Origin: Candidatus Eiseniibacteriota bacterium
GTDB taxonomy: Bacteria > Eisenbacteria > RBG-16-71-46
Assembly: GCA_016710095.1 (NCBI GenBank)
Contig: JADJLL010000002.1
Span: 62,001-126,000, forward strand
DNA length: 64,000 nt
Direction of reading: 5' to 3'
Shown: piece by piece, positions 17,913 through 26,459 of the stretch
Position numbering within the stretch: position 1 is the first letter of the stretch
Layout of the letters: every line of letters begins with the position of its first letter
The notes under the pieces: generated by a model
What the model was told of the DNA's origin: nothing
What the model saw: only the letters and a program-made list of their open reading frames with translations
Database searches by the model: none
Made by a program: the position numbers and the translations under genes

Positions 17913-18383
17913 CATGGCGGAAGCAGGGGAGAACGCTCTCGCCTGAAACAGCGAGGCGAGGAGCTTTCGCTCCCCGCCTCAAGACTGCCGCCACATACGA
18001 TCAGGACAGGCCCCTCGGAATTTCCGTGCCCTTTCACATAGTGGCGACAGATGGTGGCGCCGGCTTCGGCGCGAATCTGTCTCGGAGAGCCGCTTCACTC
18101 TCCTGGGCTCCGCCAATCCCTGGCTTTGCCCTTCGACCAAACTGCATTGCAGTATCGGTGCCAATCGTGATGCATTTTCCCGGCGTCGACATAGTGGCTA
18201 ATGATTGCAACGAGTTGTGCGATTGGTGGCTGGGGCCACGCGCGTGGAGGGGCGGGGCCTTCGGCGGGGCTTGCGCGACATTGTGTCGCACTTTTTCGCG
18301 TCCATCTCTCGGAACTGCGGATAGCTCAACGAGAAACGCGGCGATGGTCAAAATGACGCGATGTGCGACGGATTGTCACGGTG
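17913..18383. other. Gene-free, relatively AT-rich gap between convergent genes
   Basis: About 470 bp lie between the 3' ends of rnc and the minus-strand regulator. Base composition from roughly 18000 to 18380 is clearly less GC-rich than the neighbourhood and I find no credible coding frame. It contains a near-perfect 12-bp hairpin at 17953-17980 (gaggcgaggagc / gctccccgcctc), a 6-bp hairpin at 18057-18072, and gcgaca-ttg-tgtcgc at 18275-18289 followed by ctttttc. That last element resembles a small intrinsic terminator. A non-coding RNA or remnant sequence is possible. Confidence 0.4.
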
Positions 18384-19784
18384 TCACGCGGTGCGTTTCC
18401 GCTTCGCGGACAATCTTTGGAGAGTCCGGCGCGCGACGCCCAAGATTTTCGCCGCCTGCGTCAGGTTTCCACCCGTCGCCTCGATCACTTCGTCCATGTA
18501 CAACTCCATCTTGTCCCGGAGCGGCAGGAATCCGTGAGCGCCGACGGCCTGGGGGGGGGCGGCGCCGGCGTCGTCCATGTCCTGACGCGTCCGCGCCGCG
18601 AGCAACTCGTCTTCACCGAGCATGAGCAGGTCGGGGGTCACGAGTCCGTCGGTGCAGAACTGCACGGAGCGCTGCATGACGTTTTCGAGTTCTCGCACGT
18701 TTCCCGGCCAGCGATAGTGCTGCAGCGCCAGGAGTGCTTCCTCCGACAGGCGCGGGATGCGGCGGCCCGGCTTGGACCCATACCGCGCCAGGAAATAGGA
18801 CGCGAGTTGGGGAATGTCCTCGACGCGCTCGCGCAGTGGCGGCAGGGAGATCTGGACCACGTTGATCCGGTAGTAGAGATCCTCGCGGAATCGTCCATCC
18901 TTCACGCGCTGCAGCAGGTTCTGGTTCGTCGCGGACACGAGCCGTATGTCGACTTCGATTTCTTCGTTTCCGCCGACCGGCTTGATCGTGCGCTCTTGGA
19001 TGGCGCGCAGCAGCTTCACCTGGAGCCCGAGGTCGAGGTCGCCGATTTCGTCGAGGAAGAGCGTGCCCCCGTGCGCTTGCTCGAAGAGGCCGGTCCGACT
19101 TTCGCGAGCATCGGTGAACGCGCCGCGCCGATGGCCGAACAACTCGCTCTCGGCGACGCCCGCTGCGATCGCGGGGACGTTCACGGCGACGAAGGGCTTG
19201 TCGGCGCGGTCGCTGTTGTCGTGCAGGGCGCGAGCGACCATTTCCTTGCCCGTTCCGTTCTCTCCCAGAATGAGCACGTTGGCGTCACCGCGCGCAGCCT
19301 TGGCCACGCGTTTGAACGCGGCCAGCATGACCCGTGAGGATCCGATGATGTTCGGAAGAGGCGGCGGTAGCGGCTCGTTCGGCGCGTCTTCGATTTCCGC
19401 ACGGAGCATCATGCGATGGTGCTCGATCGCACGGCGGAGAAGTTGCCCGAGCGGCAAGTACTCGACGGGTTTGCTCAAGTAGTCGAAGGCGCCCGCGTCC
19501 ATCGCGTCCATCGCGTCGCTGACGCTGGCCTGCCCGGTGATGAGTACGACGGGCACGTTCGGCGCGCGCTTGCGGATGCCGCGCAGCAGGTCGAACCCGC
19601 CGAGCACGCCCATCTTCACGTCGGTGAGCACCACGTGGAAGTGGTCGGCGTCGAACGCTCGGAACGCCTCTTCGACGTTCTTGCACACGACCGCCGTGTG
19701 ACCGTGACGACGTACGAACTTCGCGATCACATCGCTCGCGACGTCGTTGTCGTCGACGACGAGGACTTTGGTCTCTTCTTCCAT
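18384..19784 (-). CDS. NtrC-family sigma-54-type response regulator with variant GAFTDA loop
   Basis: A 466-residue regulator with a CheY-like receiver (phospho-acceptor Asp55 in VVLTDVKM, Lys105 in YLSKPVEY). A sigma-54 activator AAA+ domain follows, with Walker A GENGTGKE at 174-181, Walker B LFLDEI at 242-247 and the arginine-finger region RFREDLYYRINV. It ends in a Fis-type helix-turn-helix (NLTQAAKILGVARRTLQRL). The sigma-54-contact loop is GAFTDA (221-226) instead of GAFTGA. No histidine kinase gene is adjacent, so this is an orphan regulator. It is transcribed divergently from the TPR gene, with ggtgaggtgg as its ribosome-binding site. Confidence 0.93.
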   Translation of the reverse strand: MEEETKVLVVDDNDVASDVIAKFVRRHGHTAVVCKNVEEAFRAFDADHFHVVLTDVKMGVLGGFDLLRGIRKRAPNVPVVLITGQASVSDAMDAMDAGAFDYLSKPVEYLPLGQLLRRAIEHHRMMLRAEIEDAPNEPLPPPLPNIIGSSRVMLAAFKRVAKAARGDANVLILGENGTGKEMVARALHDNSDRADKPFVAVNVPAIAAGVAESELFGHRRGAFTDARESRTGLFEQAHGGTLFLDEIGDLDLGLQVKLLRAIQERTIKPVGGNEEIEVDIRLVSATNQNLLQRVKDGRFREDLYYRINVVQISLPPLRERVEDIPQLASYFLARYGSKPGRRIPRLSEEALLALQHYRWPGNVRELENVMQRSVQFCTDGLVTPDLLMLGEDELLAARTRQDMDDAGAAPPQAVGAHGFLPLRDKMELYMDEVIEATGGNLTQAAKILGVARRTLQRLSAKRKRTA

Positions 19785-19905
19785 GAACCCACCTCACCGA
19801 AATGCGAAAGCACCGGGCCGACGCGAGGATTACCACGCTCCGGACATGCAGGCCAGCGTTCGGCTTGGCTCGCCGGGAAAGCCGCGTGCTACGCTGACCT
19901 TCACC

Positions 19906-21604
19906 ATGCTCCCATCCCGCACGTCGCCGGTCCTCGTTCTGCTGTTCCTGCTCGGCTTCGCCGCTCCCGTGTTCGCGGCGCAGACTGCGGCCCGTGCCGC
20001 GGACTCGACGCGGTCCGGCGTGCCCCCGGAGGAGGCCACGCGGCACTACCTTCAGGGGCGCTTGCTGGAAGAGGCCGGGGATACCGACGGCGCCGTGTCC
20101 GAACTCACGAGGGCGCTCGCGCTCGATCCGTCCGCAGTCGGCGTTCTGCTTCGCCTTTCCGAGGCTTCGAGCCGCGCCGGCGATCCCTCGCGTGCGCTCC
20201 AACTGGCGCGGCGAGCGGTGGCGATCGATTCGACGAACGCCCAAGCGCACTGGCTGGCCGGGCGCGGCGCTATTCAACCTCGAGAAGCCCACGGAGGCGG
20301 TGGAGGCGCTCTCCAGGGCGGCCCGGCTCGATTCGCTCAACGCGAACTACCAGCGCACGCTTGCGAGAGCGGCCGAGGCGGCCGATCAGCCCGCGCTCGC
20401 CCAGCGCGCCTGGGAGCGCGCGGCGCGGCTCGACGGAGACGATGGTGAGAGCTGGTTCCAGTTGGCGACGCTTTACGCTCGTTCGGGCCGCTTCCCCGAA
20501 GCGGACTCCGCGCTCGGGATCGCGACCGAGATCAACCCGGCGCGGCCGGGATCGCTGTTCCTGCGCGGGTTCATCCGCGAGAACCTCGGCGACCTCGAAA
20601 CCGCGATCGCCGCGTACCAGCATCACCTCGGTGTGCACGACAACGACCAGGGCACGCGCCGCCGCCTCGTGATGCTGCTCGATCGCGCGCATCGCACCGC
20701 CGACGCCTACCGTGAGGCGCAGATCGTCGCGCGCGCGCGGCCGAAGGACGCCGACGCGCAGCAGGCCGAGGCCGAGCTGGCGTACGACCTCAAGCGGGCG
20801 GAGGACGGCCGGCGCGCGCTCGAGCGCATGCGCGCGCTCGATCCCGACGACCCGGGGCTGTTGATGCGCAGCGTGACCACATTGACGCGCGCCGACCGAG
20901 GCAGGGAAGCGGTCGATCTGGCCCGCCGTTGGACGAGCGCCCACGATTCCGATCAGCGCTCGCGCCTCATCGTCGCCCGTACATACGCGATGACGGGGCA
21001 GCTCGACTCGGCGGCCGCGATCTCACGCCGCGAAGTCGCGGCGGCACCGGATTCCGTCGAGCCGCGCAGGCTTCTCGCTCGCATCCTCCAGGACCGCAAG
21101 CAGTGGACCGAAGCGATCGCCGAGTGGCGCGCGGTTCGCGAACTGCGAGGCGACGATCCGGCGCTGCTGCTCGACCTCGGCATCTGCCTCGAGCAGTCGG
21201 GCGACATCGACGGCGCGGTGAAGGCCGGACGCGAAGCACTCGCGCTCGTGCCGGACGCCGGGCCCGCGCTGAACTTCCTCGGGTACCTGCTCGCCGACCA
21301 CGAGCGCGACCTCGCCGAAGCCGAGCGCCTGGTCCATCGCGCGCTCGTGCAGGACCCCGACAACGGGGCGTACGTGGACTCCTGGGGATGGGTTCTCTAT
21401 CGCCTCGGACGTCTGGAGGAAGCCCGCGTGGCGCTCGAGCGCGCCGTGGAACTGACGGGCGGGGACGCGGTCGTCCACGAACACCTCGGGGACGTCTACG
21501 CGGCGCTCAAGATGGTCGAGCCCGCCCGCAAGCAGTACCGGGCGAGCCTCGCGGTCGAGAGTCCCAACCCTCGGGTGCGCAGCAAGTTGGACGCGCTTCG
21601 GTGA
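19906..21604 (+). CDS. Secreted or periplasmic TPR-repeat protein (one frameshift as written)
   Basis: About 565 residues. A signal peptide (MLPSRTSPVLVLLFLLGFAAPVFAA) is followed by back-to-back tetratricopeptide repeats. Examples are ATRHYLQGRLLEEAGDTDGA, then ALDPSAVGVLLRL, and at the end YLLADHERDLAEAERLVHRA and AYVDSWGWVLYRLGRLEEA. The frame changes at about 20270 (gggcgcggcgctattc), where removing one G restores WLAG-R-ALFNLEKPTEAVEAL. The repeat pattern continues across the site, so the gene is probably intact in the organism. After the likely cleavage site the mature protein would begin with Gln (VFAA|QTA). TPR proteins of this kind act as assembly scaffolds in the periplasm or outer membrane; the specific partner is unknown. 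Confidence 0.8.
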
Positions 21605-21641
21605 TTTCGTCCCGGCGCCGTCCGTCGCACCGAGGAGATCG

Positions 21642-21667
21642 GGAACTCCCGCCCCCCAGCGGTGTAT
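21642..21667 (+). promoter_or_regulatory. Possible ECF-type autoregulatory promoter
   Basis: GGAACT (21642-21647), the classic sigma-E -35 core, lies at the front of a GC spacer leading to gtgtatat just before the ECF sigma gene. The -10 region is not convincing. It is recorded because ECF sigma operons commonly autoregulate from a GGAAC box. Confidence 0.25.
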
Positions 21668-22309
21668 ATCGCCGTGGTGAGGAACCACTTGGCCCCTGAA
21701 CAACCGCCGCTGCCGCAGGTCGTGAGCTTGTCCGACGAAGACCTCATGGCCCGAGTGGCCGAGGACGACGAACGGGCATTCCCCGAACTCGTCCGGCGGT
21801 TCCAGAGCCGGGTGACCAACCTCATCAGCCGGGTGCTGAACGACCGCAACGGGGCGGACGATCTCGCGCAGGAAGTGTTCGTGCGCGTGTTCGTCCACCG
21901 CCGGAACTACCGCCGCGGTTCCAAGTTCTCGACCTGGCTGTTCACGATCGCGGCGAACCTCGCCAAGAACGAGATCCGCCGAAGGGTACGACGCAGGAAC
22001 TGGTTCTCGCTGGATGCGCTGACCGAAGTGCTTCAGGACAGTGCTCCCCAGCTGGCGGACCCGACGGAAAATCACGAGATCGGGCTCGAACGCGAGCAGC
22101 TCCGTGAGGAAGTCGGGAAGGCCATCGCAACGGTGCCGGAGAAGTACCGGCTCGCGCTGGTGCTTCGCGACATCGAGGGGTTGCCCTACGAGGAGATCGC
22201 CGAAGTGCTCGGCATCCCGGGCGGCACGGTGCGGTCACGCATCAATCGCGCGCGCGGCATGCTGAAGCGCAAGCTCCAACCGCTACTTCGAAAGCAGGAA
22301 TCCCGATGA
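21662..22309 (+). CDS. ECF RNA polymerase sigma factor, RpoE-like
   Basis: A 215-residue ECF sigma factor. Region 2 reads AFPELVRRFQSRVTNLISRVL, then DDLAQEVFVRVFVHRRNYR and STWLFTIAANLAKNEIRR. Region 4 reads VPEKYRLALVLRDIEGLPYEEIAEVLGIPGGTVRSRINRAR. It is of the RpoE/SigW type that works with a membrane anti-sigma factor, and the next gene encodes exactly that, overlapping by ATGA. The start is ambiguous between GTG 21662, 21674 and 21677. It probably responds to envelope stress because the third gene encodes an HtrA-like periplasmic protein. Confidence 0.9.
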   Translation: MYIAVVRNHLAPEQPPLPQVVSLSDEDLMARVAEDDERAFPELVRRFQSRVTNLISRVLNDRNGADDLAQEVFVRVFVHRRNYRRGSKFSTWLFTIAANLAKNEIRRRVRRRNWFSLDALTEVLQDSAPQLADPTENHEIGLEREQLREEVGKAIATVPEKYRLALVLRDIEGLPYEEIAEVLGIPGGTVRSRINRARGMLKRKLQPLLRKQESR

Positions 22310-22917
22310 GCCACTGCACCCGGGCCCACGACCTTTTCGGGGCTTTCTGGGACGACGAAATCACCCGCGCCGAACGGGATTGGCTGGAAGGCCACTTCCG
22401 CGACTGCGCCTCCTGCCGTGCCGAGTATGACACGTACTCGCGTGCGCTCGGACTGGTGCAGGAGTTGCCGCGCGCGGAGGCCGCACCGGATCTCGCCGAA
22501 CGCGCGCTCGCCGAGGCGAAGCGCCGTGCTCCCGAGCCGGACCGCATCTTCGTGCGCGAGACTCCGCGCTGGGCGCCCGTCGCCGCCGCGGCCGCCGTGC
22601 TGCTCGCCGTGCTGGCGCTCGCGCCGTACGTCGCGCGCATGCCGGGTTCGCCGCTGCTCGCGCAGCGCGACGCGAAGGTCGCCGCGCCGCGTCTCGTGGC
22701 CGTGACGCCGAACGGCACGCAGCCTTCGGTGACGCCGGAGACGGCCGCCACCTCGTCCGCGACGTCGGGCGGATCCGCGGTCGCCGAGAACTTGTTCGAT
22801 CACACCGAAGACATCGACTTCGTGCTCGACCCGGTGCAGGTGCGCCGCGGCCGTGCGGTGGCGGTGTCGAACCTTCCGGAGGGAGTCCAGGGCGAACAGG
22901 CCGTCATCACGTTCTAG
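22306..22917 (+). CDS. Zinc-finger (zf-HC2) anti-sigma factor
   Basis: A 203-residue single-pass membrane protein. The N-terminal ZAS motif has a His followed by Cys-x-x-Cys (HFRDCASCRAEY). It is preceded by an upstream His/Cys (MSHCTRAHDLF), as in RseA/RsrA-type anti-sigma factors. One transmembrane helix lies at about residues 88-106 (APVAAAAAVLLAVLALAPYV), followed by a Ser/Thr/Pro-rich periplasmic part. Its ATG overlaps the sigma-factor stop, giving stoichiometric production. It most likely holds the neighbouring ECF factor at the membrane until a signal triggers release. Confidence 0.88.
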   Translation: MSHCTRAHDLFGAFWDDEITRAERDWLEGHFRDCASCRAEYDTYSRALGLVQELPRAEAAPDLAERALAEAKRRAPEPDRIFVRETPRWAPVAAAAAVLLAVLALAPYVARMPGSPLLAQRDAKVAAPRLVAVTPNGTQPSVTPETAATSSATSGGSAVAENLFDHTEDIDFVLDPVQVRRGRAVAVSNLPEGVQGEQAVITF

Positions 22918-22927
22918 CCCAGCCCGC

Positions 22928-24229
22928 ATGTTTCCCTTCATCCACATGCGACACCGCGCCGAGGCGCGGACGGACCGCTCGACGGACCGCCCGCGCTTCG
23001 GCGTGTTCGGCATCCTGCTCCTCGCGCTCGTGACCGTGCTCGGCGCCGGCGGCTCCACCGCACGCCTCGCGCACGCGCAGGGCGCCGTGACCGCCGTCGA
23101 AGTGGATGTGGACGCCCTCGTGCAGCGCGCTCGACCGTCCATGCTCACCGTCGTCGCGCGACGAACGATCGTCACGCGTTCGCACACGGCCGGGCTGCCA
23201 CCCGCCAGGCGTACGCACTCCCGCATGGGCTCGGGCGTCGCCGTCGGCACGGACGAGATCCTCACGACCGCGAGCGTCGTGCTCGCGTCGAACCGGATCA
23301 TCGTGGTCACGGACAACGGCCTCCAGGTCGAGGCTCAGCTCGTGGGCATGGACCCGATCCGCAACATCGCGCTCCTGCGCGCGCCGCGGCTCCAGCTCTC
23401 GCCCGTGAAGTTCGCCTCGCGCGCGCCGCAGCTCGGCGACTGGGTCGTGACGCTCGGAAGCTCGTACCGCGCGCAGCCGACGCAGTCGGTCGGGCACGTG
23501 TCGTCGCGCTATCGCGAGCCGCGCACCAGCCTGCTGCAGCTGACCAACGAAGTCTTCCCGGGCAACAGCGGTGGCGCGGCACTCAACACGCGCGGCGAGC
23601 TGATCGGACTCGTGCAGGGCGAGCTCGGCGCGCCCGAAGCACCCGGCCGCCGTGGCGCGGACAGCGAACGCCGCCCGAGCGGCATGAGCTTCGTCATTCC
23701 GTCCGAGGACATCGTGCCCGTGCACCGCAGTCTCAAGGCGGAAGGGCGCGTGCACCTCGGCTACTTCGGCGTCTCGACGCGCGGCGCGTTCGTCGAGAGC
23801 GAGTCGGAGCCCGGCGTGCGCATCCCCATCGGCGCGATCGTCGAGGCGACCCAGCCCGGCGGCCCCGCGGAGAAGGTCGGACTGCGCAAGGGTGACCTCA
23901 TCGTCGCGTACGACGGCGAGCGTGTGGAGTATCCCGAGCAGCTCGCCCGCTGGGTCGCGGCGACGCCGCCCGGCACGGTCGTCACGCTCGTCTGGGCGCG
24001 CAACGACATGCAGCGTACGGGACGCGTCGCGATCGGCGAGTCACACGAGACGATTCCCTCGTGGATGCGTCTCGAGAGCGACGATGCCCCGGTCGCGGCC
24101 GGCGCCGCCGGCGCGCCGAGCGGCATGAGCGGCGCCGCGCCCGCCCGCATCCGTGGCATCGAAGACGAGATTCGCCGGCTCAATCGCGAACTCGGCCGGC
24201 TTCGCGAACAGCAGGACTCCGTCCGCTGA
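22928..24229 (+). CDS. HtrA/DegP-like protein with PDZ domain and degenerate catalytic triad
   Basis: 433 residues: a signal peptide with a hydrophobic core at about 25-43 and probable cleavage AHA|Q at 50/51. A trypsin-like domain and a PDZ domain (about 260-350, including LRKGDLIVAYDGERVEYPEQL) follow. A C-terminal coiled coil closes the protein (RGIEDEIRRLNRELGRLREQQ). In active HtrA the His motif is (T/N)xHVV; here it is ILTTASVV, with Ser116 in place of His. The Asp position in DPxxDLAVL reads DPIRNIALL, with Asn146. The nucleophile motif GNSGG is intact (Ser214). Two of three triad residues are missing, so proteolysis by the usual mechanism is unlikely. A role as chaperone or stress sensor in the sigma/anti-sigma operon is inferred. 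Confidence 0.85.
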   Translation: MFPFIHMRHRAEARTDRSTDRPRFGVFGILLLALVTVLGAGGSTARLAHAQGAVTAVEVDVDALVQRARPSMLTVVARRTIVTRSHTAGLPPARRTHSRMGSGVAVGTDEILTTASVVLASNRIIVVTDNGLQVEAQLVGMDPIRNIALLRAPRLQLSPVKFASRAPQLGDWVVTLGSSYRAQPTQSVGHVSSRYREPRTSLLQLTNEVFPGNSGGAALNTRGELIGLVQGELGAPEAPGRRGADSERRPSGMSFVIPSEDIVPVHRSLKAEGRVHLGYFGVSTRGAFVESESEPGVRIPIGAIVEATQPGGPAEKVGLRKGDLIVAYDGERVEYPEQLARWVAATPPGTVVTLVWARNDMQRTGRVAIGESHETIPSWMRLESDDAPVAAGAAGAPSGMSGAAPARIRGIEDEIRRLNRELGRLREQQDSVR

Positions 24230-24287
24230 AGCGCTCCGCACGAGCGCGCGCGAGCGCGTGCGCGGACGCTGGTGTAGGGTGCGCCGC

Positions 24288-25394
24288 GTGAAGAGCGATC
24301 TCGTACTCGGCTATGCGGGCACCGTGGTGCGCTCGCGCGTGCGCATTCGTTCGGGCGCGCTCGCGTCTCTCGGAGCGTTCACGGTCGCGACGACGGGTGC
24401 CTCGCGCACCGTCGTGGTGACGGACTCGCGCGTCGGTCCGCTCTGGGGCGCCGCCGCGCTGCGGTCGCTGCGCCGCGCGGGGCTCGAGACGACGCTCGTC
24501 ACGGTGCCGGTCGGCGAACGCTCGAAGAGCGCCGCGCAACTCGCGCGCCTCTGGGACGCGTTCGCGGCCGCCCGCATTTCCCGCGCCGACACGGTCGTCG
24601 CGCTCGGTGGCGGCGTGGTCGGCGATCTCGCGGGATTCGCGGCGGCGACCTGGCTGCGCGGCGTGTCGTGGGTGTGCGTGCCCACCACCGTGCTCGCGCA
24701 GGTGGACAGCAGCATCGGCGGCAAGACCGCCATCGACGTGCCCTCGGGCAAGAACCTCGCGGGCGCGTTCCACCAGCCCACCGGGGTGCTCGTGGACCCG
24801 GACGTGCTCGCCACGCTGAGTGCACGCCACGTGCGCGCGGGACTCGCCGAAGTGGTGAAGAAGGGGTTCGCGGTGGACGCGAAGCTGTTCGCGTGGTGCG
24901 AGCGCAACCTCGACGCGCTCGCCGACGGTGAGCCGGATGCGCTCGCGGGTGCGATCGAACGCGCGATCCGCGTCAAAGCGGCCGTGGTGAAGGCGGACGA
25001 GCGCGAGCGTGAAGGGGGCGTGCGCACCGCGCTCAACTTCGGGCACACGCTCGGGCACGCCATCGAAGCGGCGCACGGCTATCGCGGGCTGCTGCACGGT
25101 GAGGCGGTCGCGATCGGCATGCGCGCGGCGGCCGAACTCAGCCAGCACGCCGCCGGCCTTTCCGCCGAATCGCGGACGCGGCTCGAGGCGGCGCTCGATC
25201 ACCTGCGGCTGCCGGTCACGATGCCGCGCACTCCGTTGCGCGCGTTGCTCGCCGCCATGGCGAACGACAAGAAGAGCGCGAAGGGCGACGTCCGCTGGGT
25301 GTTGACGCCCAAAATCGGAGTTGCTAGCGTGCCGCGCGCCATTGATCACTCGCTCGTGCGTGCCGCGTTGCTGCACGCCGGCGCGCGCGGTTGA
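24288..25394 (+). CDS. aroB: 3-dehydroquinate synthase
   Basis: A 368-residue NAD- and metal-dependent cyclase converting DAHP to 3-dehydroquinate in the shikimate pathway. Diagnostic segments are VVALGGGVVGDLAGFAAATW, PTTVLAQVDSSIGGKTAID, and the metal ligands in AEVVKKGF (Glu) and NFGHTLGHAIE (His), plus HGEAVAIGM. It starts at GTG 24288. The C-terminus carries a promoter-like element for aroQ. An aroB-aroQ pair is a frequent arrangement. Confidence 0.95.
   Translation: MKSDLVLGYAGTVVRSRVRIRSGALASLGAFTVATTGASRTVVVTDSRVGPLWGAAALRSLRRAGLETTLVTVPVGERSKSAAQLARLWDAFAAARISRADTVVALGGGVVGDLAGFAAATWLRGVSWVCVPTTVLAQVDSSIGGKTAIDVPSGKNLAGAFHQPTGVLVDPDVLATLSARHVRAGLAEVVKKGFAVDAKLFAWCERNLDALADGEPDALAGAIERAIRVKAAVVKADEREREGGVRTALNFGHTLGHAIEAAHGYRGLLHGEAVAIGMRAAAELSQHAAGLSAESRTRLEAALDHLRLPVTMPRTPLRALLAAMANDKKSAKGDVRWVLTPKIGVASVPRAIDHSLVRAALLHAGARG
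25302..25330 (+). promoter_or_regulatory. Candidate internal promoter for aroQ-accB
   Basis: TTGACG (25302-25307), exactly 17 bp, then TAGCGT (25325-25330). It lies inside the 3' end of aroB and about 80 nt before the aroQ ATG. It would allow accB and pilT expression independent of aroB. Confidence 0.5.
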
Positions 25395-25413
25395 CGCCCG
25401 TCCGGTGACTGCC

Positions 25414-25863
25414 ATGATGCCTCGCATCCTGATCCTTCACGGACCCAACCTGCACGCACTCGGCACACGCGAGCCCGAGGTGTATGGCCGTGTCACGTTG
25501 GCGGATGTCGAAACGCGCCTCACGGCGCTCGCCCGCGAGCTCGGTTCCGAAGTCGAGTTCTTCCACAGCAATCACGAGGGGCTGCTGATCGACGCGCTGT
25601 ATCAAGCGCGCGGCCGCTTCCACGGTGTCGTGATCAATCCGGGCGGCCTCACCCACACCAGCGTCGCGCTCCGTGACGCGGTTCGGGGAGCCGGCCTACC
25701 GACCGTCGAGGTGCACGTGTCCAATCCGCTCACGCGGGAAGAGTTCCGCCACACCTCCCTCATCTCGGGCGTCTCGCTCGGTACGGTGCAGGGATTCGGT
25801 GTGGACAGCTATCTACTGGGCCTTCGCGCCCTCCACCAGCACCTGTCCCATGGCCAGCTCTAA
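25414..25863 (+). CDS. aroQ: 3-dehydroquinate dehydratase, type II
   Basis: A 149-residue type II dehydroquinase that removes water from 3-dehydroquinate, the step after AroB. The N-terminal ILILHGPNLHALGTREPEVY is the family signature including the active-site Tyr in EVYG. NHEGLLIDAL and NPGGLTHTSVALRDA carry other catalytic residues, and the His of VEVHVSNP is also present. Adjacent ATGs at 25414 and 25417 are both possible starts. It overlaps accB by 14 nt. Confidence 0.94.
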   Translation: MMPRILILHGPNLHALGTREPEVYGRVTLADVETRLTALARELGSEVEFFHSNHEGLLIDALYQARGRFHGVVINPGGLTHTSVALRDAVRGAGLPTVEVHVSNPLTREEFRHTSLISGVSLGTVQGFGVDSYLLGLRALHQHLSHGQL

Positions 25864-26407
25864 GAAGAGCGCGTCCGCGCGCGGCAAGGGCGTGAAGCCC
25901 GCCATGGAGAAGGCCGATAAGCCTGTCGGTGCGTCGGTTGCCGGCTTCGAAATGGGTGAGCTTCGTCAGCTCATCAAGCTGGTCCAGCGCACCGGCATCG
26001 GCGAGCTCGAGTTGACCGCGGGCGGCCGTTCGGTGCGGATCTCGGCGACCGGCCATGCGCCGGCCGCGACGTATGCGGTGAGCGCTCCGGCTCCCGTCCG
26101 TGCCGCGGAAGCGGCACCGGCCGCGGCTCCGGCGGCAGCCGCTGCGGCTCCCGCAGTGAACGACAAGCTCAAGGCCATCACGTCGCCGATGGTGGGAACC
26201 TTCTACCGCTCGCCCGCACCGGACGCGGATCCGTTCGTCGAGAACGGGGACACCGTCGACCTCGGCCAGACCGTCTGCATCATCGAAGCCATGAAGCTCA
26301 TGAACGAGATCGAAGCCGAGTTCAAGGGCCGCGTGGTGCAGATCCTCGTCGAGAACGCGCAGCCGGTGGAGTTCGGACAGAAGCTCTTCCTGGTGGAACC
26401 GGCCTGA
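25850..26407 (+). CDS. accB: Biotin carboxyl carrier protein of acetyl-CoA carboxylase
   Basis: 185 residues with the biotinylation site Lys in EAMKLMNEIEAE. The usual SPMVGTFYRSPAPDADPFVE thumb-region lead-in precedes it, and an Ala/Pro-rich flexible linker (about 30 residues) separates the N-terminal helix region from the biotinyl domain. The ATG at 25850 overlaps the end of aroQ; an internal ATG near 25903 is an alternative. It is unusually separated from accC by pilT. Confidence 0.95.
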   Translation: MASSKKSASARGKGVKPAMEKADKPVGASVAGFEMGELRQLIKLVQRTGIGELELTAGGRSVRISATGHAPAATYAVSAPAPVRAAEAAPAAAPAAAAAAPAVNDKLKAITSPMVGTFYRSPAPDADPFVENGDTVDLGQTVCIIEAMKLMNEIEAEFKGRVVQILVENAQPVEFGQKLFLVEPA

Positions 26408-26422
26408 CGAGCCGGCATCGAC

Positions 26423-26441
26423 GGCGCCGCCTCGCGGCGCC
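26423..26441 (+). repeat. Perfect hairpin between accB and pilT
   Basis: An 8-bp stem ggcgccgc / gcggcgcc with a ctc loop. No T tract follows, so it is more likely an mRNA processing or attenuation element than a full terminator. Confidence 0.4.
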
Positions 26442-26459
26442 GCACCTGATGGGGGCGGC

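Noticed and set aside
18005..18035. Sigma-54 promoter on the minus strand (GGGCAC-N5-TTCC)
   Set aside because: The -12 element lacks the required GC, and the site lies downstream of the only minus-strand gene, so there is nothing for it to transcribe.
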